Assembly: GCA_022561525.1 (NCBI GenBank)
Contig: JADFRB010000038.1
Span: forward strand, 1 to 9,332
DNA: 9,332 nt
Direction of reading: 5' to 3'
Source of the DNA: Nitrospinota bacterium
Lineage (GTDB): Bacteria > Nitrospirota > Nitrospiria > Nitrospirales > UBA8639
Part shown: one piece after another, positions 6,361-9,332 of the stretch
Layout: each line of letters begins with the position of its first letter
Position numbering within the stretch: position 1 is the first letter of the stretch
Notes under the pieces: model-generated
The model's database searches: none
Told to the model about the DNA's origin: nothing
Seen by the model: only the letters and a program-made list of their open reading frames with translations
Translations under genes and position numbers: made by a program

Positions 6361-6441
6361 ATATGCAAACCCGCGCCTTGTACACTGCCAAAAAAGGAAG
6401 GTAAACGGGGTACTCCCTGTAGCTGACAATGTCACAAAGAA

Positions 6442-6477
6442 GTTCCCCACTTTGAAAAAGTAGGTTAGGGGGATTTA
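6442..6477. repeat. Dispersed-repeat-like element CCCC..TTTGAAAAAG..GGGGG in the 6361-6577 spacer
   Basis: GTTCCCCACTTTGAAAAAGT followed by AGGTTAGGGGGATTT resembles a widely scattered intergenic repeat that I recall from many bacterial genomes, in a mutated form. CTTT-GAA-AAAG can pair at its centre, and CCCC with GGGG at its ends. TTGAAA (6452-6457) and TAGTAT (6476-6481), 18 bases apart, could also serve as a weak promoter for the cyclophilin gene. Elsewhere in this 217-base spacer I see only a short GGCTTT/AAAGCC hairpin (6530-6550). Confidence 0.4.
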
Positions 6478-6577
6478 GTATTTCGTTTATCCTCTGAATA
6501 CCCTGTCAGCTTGCTACGGGAACCATTATGGCTTTTGATCCTTGAAAGCCTCCCACCTCCCCTGATACATTCGCCGG

Positions 6578-7108
6578 ATGAGCGCACCTATTACCTTCAA
6601 GAAAAAAAATCCCAAAGTCGTCATTTCCACCAAGTTGGGAGACATCACCATCCGCTTCTACCCGGACATGGCCCCTCGCCACGTGGAAAACTTTCTGAGC
6701 CTCGCCAAGATCGGATTTTATGACGGCACCTCCTTTCACCGCGTCGTACCTGGATTTATCATTCAAGGTGGAGACCCGTTCAGTAAAGAGCCGGATCGAA
6801 GCATGCACGGCCAAGGTGGCCCTGGGTTTACCCTAAACCCCGAACCCAGCGACCAGCCCCACCGACGAGGTACCATGTCCATGGCCAAAGTACCGCGGAA
6901 CGAAGACCGGACTCGTGACGTGTCCGACAATGGCTCGCAGTTTTTTATTTGCGTGGAAGATATCAGCAGCCTCGACCGAACCTACTCAGTATTCGGCAAA
7001 GTGATGAAAGGCATGGACGTGGTAGATAAAATCGTGGCTCTCCCCCGTGACGATAACGATAACCCCCTCGACTCCATCCCCATGACCGTCTCGGTGTCAG
7101 AAGAGTAA
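6578..7108 (+). CDS. Cyclophilin-type peptidyl-prolyl cis-trans isomerase
   Basis: A 176-residue single-domain cyclophilin, the normal length for bacterial PpiB-like enzymes. It catalyses cis-trans isomerisation of X-Pro bonds during protein folding. Visible hallmarks in order: VENFLSLAKIGFYDG (36-50), SFHRVVPGFIIQGGDP (52-67) with catalytic Arg55 and Gln63, GTMSMAK (98-104), NGSQFFIC (118-125), and the C-terminal YSVFGKVMKGMDVVDKI. The usual LDxxHTVFG is LDRTYSVFG here, so the conserved His position is Tyr; bacterial cyclophilins vary at this point. There is no signal peptide, so it is cytoplasmic. A somewhat long, charged loop lies between the GGDP and GTMSMA motifs. The ATG at 6578 lacks a clear ribosome-binding site; MSAPITFKKKNPK gives a sensible N-terminus just ahead of the first strand. 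It converges on the Memo-like gene with 24 bases between their stop codons. Confidence 0.93.
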   Translation: MSAPITFKKKNPKVVISTKLGDITIRFYPDMAPRHVENFLSLAKIGFYDGTSFHRVVPGFIIQGGDPFSKEPDRSMHGQGGPGFTLNPEPSDQPHRRGTMSMAKVPRNEDRTRDVSDNGSQFFICVEDISSLDRTYSVFGKVMKGMDVVDKIVALPRDDNDNPLDSIPMTVSVSEE

Positions 7109-7129
7109 AAAAAGGAACCCAAAAATTCC
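7107..7129 (-). terminator. Weak intrinsic terminator candidate for the Memo-like gene
   Basis: Read on the minus strand, GGAA (7126-7129) and TTCC (7114-7117) form a four-pair hairpin followed directly by seven T residues (7107-7113), a few bases after the Memo-like stop codon. The T-run is convincing but the stem is very short. Confidence 0.25.
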
Positions 7130-7132
7130 AAA

Positions 7133-8383
7133 TCAAAAAAACGCGGCACTGGCGTAGGTGACGGTCGAGTTGAATTGATCCACGATTTCGCGATCGTAGC
7201 GGAGGATTTCGCCTTTTTCGGCTTGGATGAGTTTTAGTAGCAGATAAATCGCTGAGAAGCCTAGGATGTGGCGTTTGTCTTGCTCGGTAATAATAAATTG
7301 GGCAAAGCTTTGGGCATCCATGTTTTCGACGTGTTTGAGCATTTCAAGGTCGGTTTGCATGCAGCGGTGGAAGGAGTAATCCGTGGGGGCCGTGTTATCG
7401 GCATACCGCAAGCCAATATGCGCGAGGTTGGCGCTGGCGATGATGCAGACTGTTTGGCCTGACGCGGCAATGGCTTCTTTCAACAGGGACACAAACTGCT
7501 CGATTTGGTTGGCGAAATCTTTGAGCTCAGGGTCAATGAACGTGATGGGCGGGAATGAAGACAAGACCGGAATAATCGAGATGGGTTTTTGTGTTCCAAC
7601 GGTCTCCTGAAGAAAGGGCAATTGGAATTCGATACTATGTTCTTTTTGATGGCGAATCTCTTCCACGAACAACTCATCGCCGCCTTTGGCCTTGAGATAA
7701 TCCATGATCGGCCGATTGACTGGGACCACACCTAACGGTGTTTCAAAGTCTTTATCCGTGACCGCCACGGGTTCGTCTAACCCGGCATGGCCTATCCCAA
7801 TGACAATATAGACATCCGGCGACTCGGCTTCTCGCAGTTCTTTATAGGCCCAGGCATAGATCGGCCCAGCATCTTTGACTTCGTAATTGGGCGCGACTAA
7901 CCCTTTGATCAGTTTCCCCTTATTGCCGGAGGGAGTGGCGCTGGGCCCTTCTTTGGACGTAAAAAACCCGGCAATCTGTTCGCGCAATTTTTCAGGATCA
8001 TCTTCGTAGCTTTTGCCAGCAAACTGAGGCTTACGGGTTGGTGCGTCACGATAGGCTTTGATCGCGACGATTTTAGCCGCTTCGTATCGGTCACCTTCGA
8101 GAAAGAGTTTTTGGTCAAGGTCGGTAATGAGCTTATCCAATTTGTCCGGCATCAGGAACTCGCCGTATTTTTTCAAGTATTCAACACCCACCTGTTCTAA
8201 GGAGTGCTCGCCATCCAAAAATTGAAACAGGTAAAAAAAGTTGAGCGGAATGATGAGTTTTTCCGCACTCAGCCCTGTGGGGTCCCACAAGACGATGTAT
8301 TGTTCTTCCCCCTCTTTCAGGGGCGAGTATTGAATATTGCGAAGCGCGGGATGCGTTATGAGGTTTTTCATTGGCTCGGTCAT
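7133..8383 (-). CDS. Divergent AmmeMemoRadiSam B (Memo-family) protein with PqqD-like N-terminal region
   Basis: A 416-residue protein. Residues about 125-416 follow the Memo fold: FAGKSYEDDPEKLREQIAGF opens the domain, followed by GLVAPNYEVKDAGPIYAWAYKEL, VIGIGHAGLDEPVAV, RHQKEHSIEFQLPFLQ (244-259) and IIASANLAHIG (314-324). Several usual ligand positions are changed: the His of PHAGY is Asn176, the Asp of SSDLSH is Asn319, and the Cys of the late CG motif is Leu374. His199, His249 and His322 remain. Residues about 20-105 (PLNFFYLFQFLDGEHSLEQV, then YLKKYGEFLMPDKLDKLITDL) look like the PqqD/winged-helix fold used for peptide recognition; this is less certain. AmmeMemoRadiSam systems pair Memo with AMMECR1 and radical-SAM proteins, neither of which is in the window. 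The ATG at 8383 is chosen because AGGAG sits six bases upstream; a 57-codon upstream extension would run through a palindromic repeat. Confidence 0.82.
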   Translation of the reverse strand: MTEPMKNLITHPALRNIQYSPLKEGEEQYIVLWDPTGLSAEKLIIPLNFFYLFQFLDGEHSLEQVGVEYLKKYGEFLMPDKLDKLITDLDQKLFLEGDRYEAAKIVAIKAYRDAPTRKPQFAGKSYEDDPEKLREQIAGFFTSKEGPSATPSGNKGKLIKGLVAPNYEVKDAGPIYAWAYKELREAESPDVYIVIGIGHAGLDEPVAVTDKDFETPLGVVPVNRPIMDYLKAKGGDELFVEEIRHQKEHSIEFQLPFLQETVGTQKPISIIPVLSSFPPITFIDPELKDFANQIEQFVSLLKEAIAASGQTVCIIASANLAHIGLRYADNTAPTDYSFHRCMQTDLEMLKHVENMDAQSFAQFIITEQDKRHILGFSAIYLLLKLIQAEKGEILRYDREIVDQFNSTVTYASAAFF

Positions 8384-8389
8384 GGGTGA

Positions 8390-8394
8390 CTCCT
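8390..8394 (-). promoter_or_regulatory. Ribosome-binding site fixing the Memo-like start
   Basis: AGGAG on the minus strand, six bases before the ATG at 8383. It supports this start over upstream codons in the same open frame, which reach to 8554 through the palindromic element. Confidence 0.75.
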
Positions 8395-8420
8395 GAATTG
8401 GCTGAATCGTGTATGTCGAG

Positions 8421-8588
8421 GCTAAGGGCTCGTGCAAGAATAACTTCCCCTGTTTGGGTGCTGAGACACCTGTCTGGCAAGGCGCGAGGACTGCGCATAC
8501 TCCTCGTATGGAAAGGACGAGCAACGCCGCCAGACAGGATGGATCGACGCCCAAACAGGGGAAGTAATTCTTGCGCGAGCCCTAATAG
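8421..8588. repeat. Large imperfect palindrome (about 168 bases), MITE- or REP-like
   Basis: The outer arms 8421-8458 and 8550-8588 pair almost completely over about 38 bases, with one mismatch, one G-U pair and a two-base bulge; the inner core is CCCCTGTTTGGG against CCCAAACAGGGG. Further in, CCTGTCTGGC (8469-8478) pairs with GCCAGACAGG (8529-8538), and GGCG (8481-8484) with CGCC (8525-8528). The tip contains CGAGGA/TCCTCG (8485-8490, 8501-8506) or, alternatively, CATAC/GTATG. There is no coding capacity beyond chance open frames, no transposase, and I did not find a clear target-site duplication. It fits a non-autonomous mobile repeat or a structured leader RNA upstream of the Memo-like gene. 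Confidence 0.8.
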
Positions 8589-8609
8589 CCTATTCTATCG
8601 AATTTTTCG

Positions 8610-8639
8610 ATTATACGAATCGCCTATTCAGGGCCGCAA
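8610..8639 (-). promoter_or_regulatory. Candidate promoter of the Memo-like gene
   Basis: On the minus strand TTGCGG (8634-8639) and a perfect TATAAT (8610-8615) are 18 bases apart. Small inverted repeats overlap it: ATCGAA-TTT-TTCGAT (8597-8611) and CGATT/AATCG (8608-8622). If used, the transcript would begin near 8603 and carry a leader of about 220 bases containing the whole large palindrome. Based on sequence match only. Confidence 0.35.
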
Positions 8640-8655
8640 GGAAGGGGTTGGGGAG

Positions 8656-8734
8656 GTAATGCGTGATGCGTAAGGCGTGATGTGTGAAGAATTTTCGATG
8701 TTTTACGGATTACGCTTCACGGATCACGCATTAC
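8656..8734. repeat. Palindrome built of GTRATSC-like heptamers, overlapping the end of the ABC ATPase gene
   Basis: The left arm is five 7-base units: GTAATGC, GTGATGC, GTAAGGC, GTGATGT, GTGAAGA (8656-8690). The right arm, read on the other strand, is GTAATGC, GTGATCC, GTGAAGC, GTAATCC, GTAAAAC (8700-8734). The outermost units match exactly and the others differ at one to three bases; the loop is nine bases (8691-8699). The TAA stop of the ABC ATPase gene (8731-8733) lies inside the outermost unit. The position suits a transcription terminator or 3'-end stabiliser for that gene. Confidence 0.85.
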
Positions 8735-9332
8735 GAATACAAGTGGCACCAGACCGTATGGTTGTCCTCTGGTTTGCCAATTTGGATGATGGGTGGTTCG
8801 GTGGTTTTGCAATGATCCATAACTTCCGGGCAGCGGGTATGAAATCGGCAGCCGGAGGGAGGGTCGAGGGGACTAGGGACGTCACCTGAAAGCAAGATAC
8901 GTTCTTGATGCACCGTAGGGTCAGGTTGAGGGTTCGCAGAAAGCAGCGCTTTGGTGTAGGGGTGTTTCGGGTTCGAAAACAACGTCTCGGATGGCGCAAC
9001 TTCCGCTAACTTGCCTAAGTACATGACGGCAATACGATTCGCGATGTACTCCACCACATTCAAGTCGTGCGTAATAAACAAATACGACAGATGATATTCA
9101 TCCTGCAGATCTTTCAGCAAATTGATGATCTGCGCTTGAATCGACACGTCCAAAGCAGAAACGGCTTCATCACACACGATGAACTTCGGGTTGAGTGCCA
9201 AGGCTCGTGCAATGCCGATTCGCTGGCGTTGTCCGCCTGAAAATTCATGCGGATAGCGGGAGTAATGTTCTGGCCTCAATCCGACTTTGTTTAATAATTG
9301 ATAGACGTTGTCTGTGAGGTCTTGACCCTTCG
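8731..9332 (-). CDS. Oligopeptide/dipeptide ABC transporter ATP-binding protein (OppF/DppF type), 5' end outside the window
   Basis: The frame is open to the right edge; 199 residues are visible, roughly the C-terminal 60% of a typical protein of about 330. It begins in the helical domain ([17 protein letters not shown]), followed by the ABC signature [14 protein letters not shown], Walker [15 protein letters not shown] and the H-loop ITHDL. The Walker A motif lies off-window. The usual DEPVSALD is DEAVSALD here, a conservative change just after the catalytic Glu. The C-terminal part is the oligopeptide-transporter extension with [10 protein letters not shown] and the Cys-rich CRFHTRCP and DHCKTTEPP segments. 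It couples ATP hydrolysis to peptide or nickel uptake on the inner face of the membrane; permeases and binding protein would lie to the right. The last residues, CHLYS, and the stop codon come from the edge of the heptamer palindrome. Confidence 0.93.
   Translation of the reverse strand, partial: KGQDLTDNVYQLLNKVGLRPEHYSRYPHEFSGGQRQRIGIARALALNPKFIVCDEAVSALDVSIQAQIINLLKDLQDEYHLSYLFITHDLNVVEYIANRIAVMYLGKLAEVAPSETLFSNPKHPYTKALLSANPQPDPTVHQERILLSGDVPSPLDPPSGCRFHTRCPEVMDHCKTTEPPIIQIGKPEDNHTVWCHLYS

Noticed and set aside
6530..6550. GGCTTT/AAAGCC hairpin as a terminator or riboswitch piece
   Set aside because: A six-pair stem with a nine-base loop, no T-run and no further conserved structure; it lies upstream of the cyclophilin gene, not behind a gene end.
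8384..8554. 57-codon N-terminal extension of the Memo-like protein
   Set aside because: It runs through the large palindrome and ends before a good AGGAG-ATG start at 8383; the extension has no family similarity that I can see.

Overview
The window reads as a chromosomal segment of a mid-GC (about 50%) Gram-negative-type bacterium. The gene content and repeat-rich spacers (heptamer-built hairpins, 'TGTTGAAAAAG' and 'TTTGAAAAAG' repeat ends) remind me most of Nitrospirota, such as a Nitrospira-like organism. That is an impression from memory, not a demonstrated assignment. No rRNA, tRNA, CRISPR array, transposase or phage gene is visible.

Layout, left to right. Positions 1-4866 carry five genes on the minus strand. 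Read in the direction of transcription they are: a very lysine-rich, histone H1-like protein with an acidic tail (4866-3901); a Prx6-type peroxiredoxin (3799-3146); an exported, C-terminally anchored pentapeptide-repeat protein (2918-1809); the condensin kleisin scpA (1597-773); and scpB, which overlaps scpA by 20 bases. The scpB frame does not end as ScpB. At a shared Pro-Gly-Arg-Pro motif (214-225) it passes in frame into the C-terminal half of a FabZ-like hydroxyacyl-ACP dehydratase and stays open to the left edge. This is the most striking feature of the window: a real deletion fusion, or a chimeric assembly join near a contig end.

Two plus-strand genes follow: an MFS transporter of the anion:cation symporter type (5038-6360) and a cytoplasmic cyclophilin-type peptidyl-prolyl isomerase (6578-7108). 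The cyclophilin converges on a minus-strand gene (8383-7133) that joins a PqqD-like N-terminal region to a divergent Memo (AmmeMemoRadiSam B) domain lacking some of the family's usual metal ligands. The right edge holds the 3' two-thirds of an oligopeptide ABC transporter ATPase (minus strand, truncated by the window).

The spacers are unusually structured. Two long hairpins (3829-3893 and 8656-8734) are built from degenerate heptamers of the type GTRATSC with 9-base loops. A weaker relative sits before scpA, and a hairpin of a different heptamer (GTTCGTM) lies at 3022-3064. A separate palindrome of about 168 bases precedes the Memo-like gene, probably inside its transcript leader. The genes do not form one obvious pathway. 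ScpA and ScpB are partners in chromosome condensation; the other genes look like independent housekeeping, stress and transport functions separated by these repeat elements.
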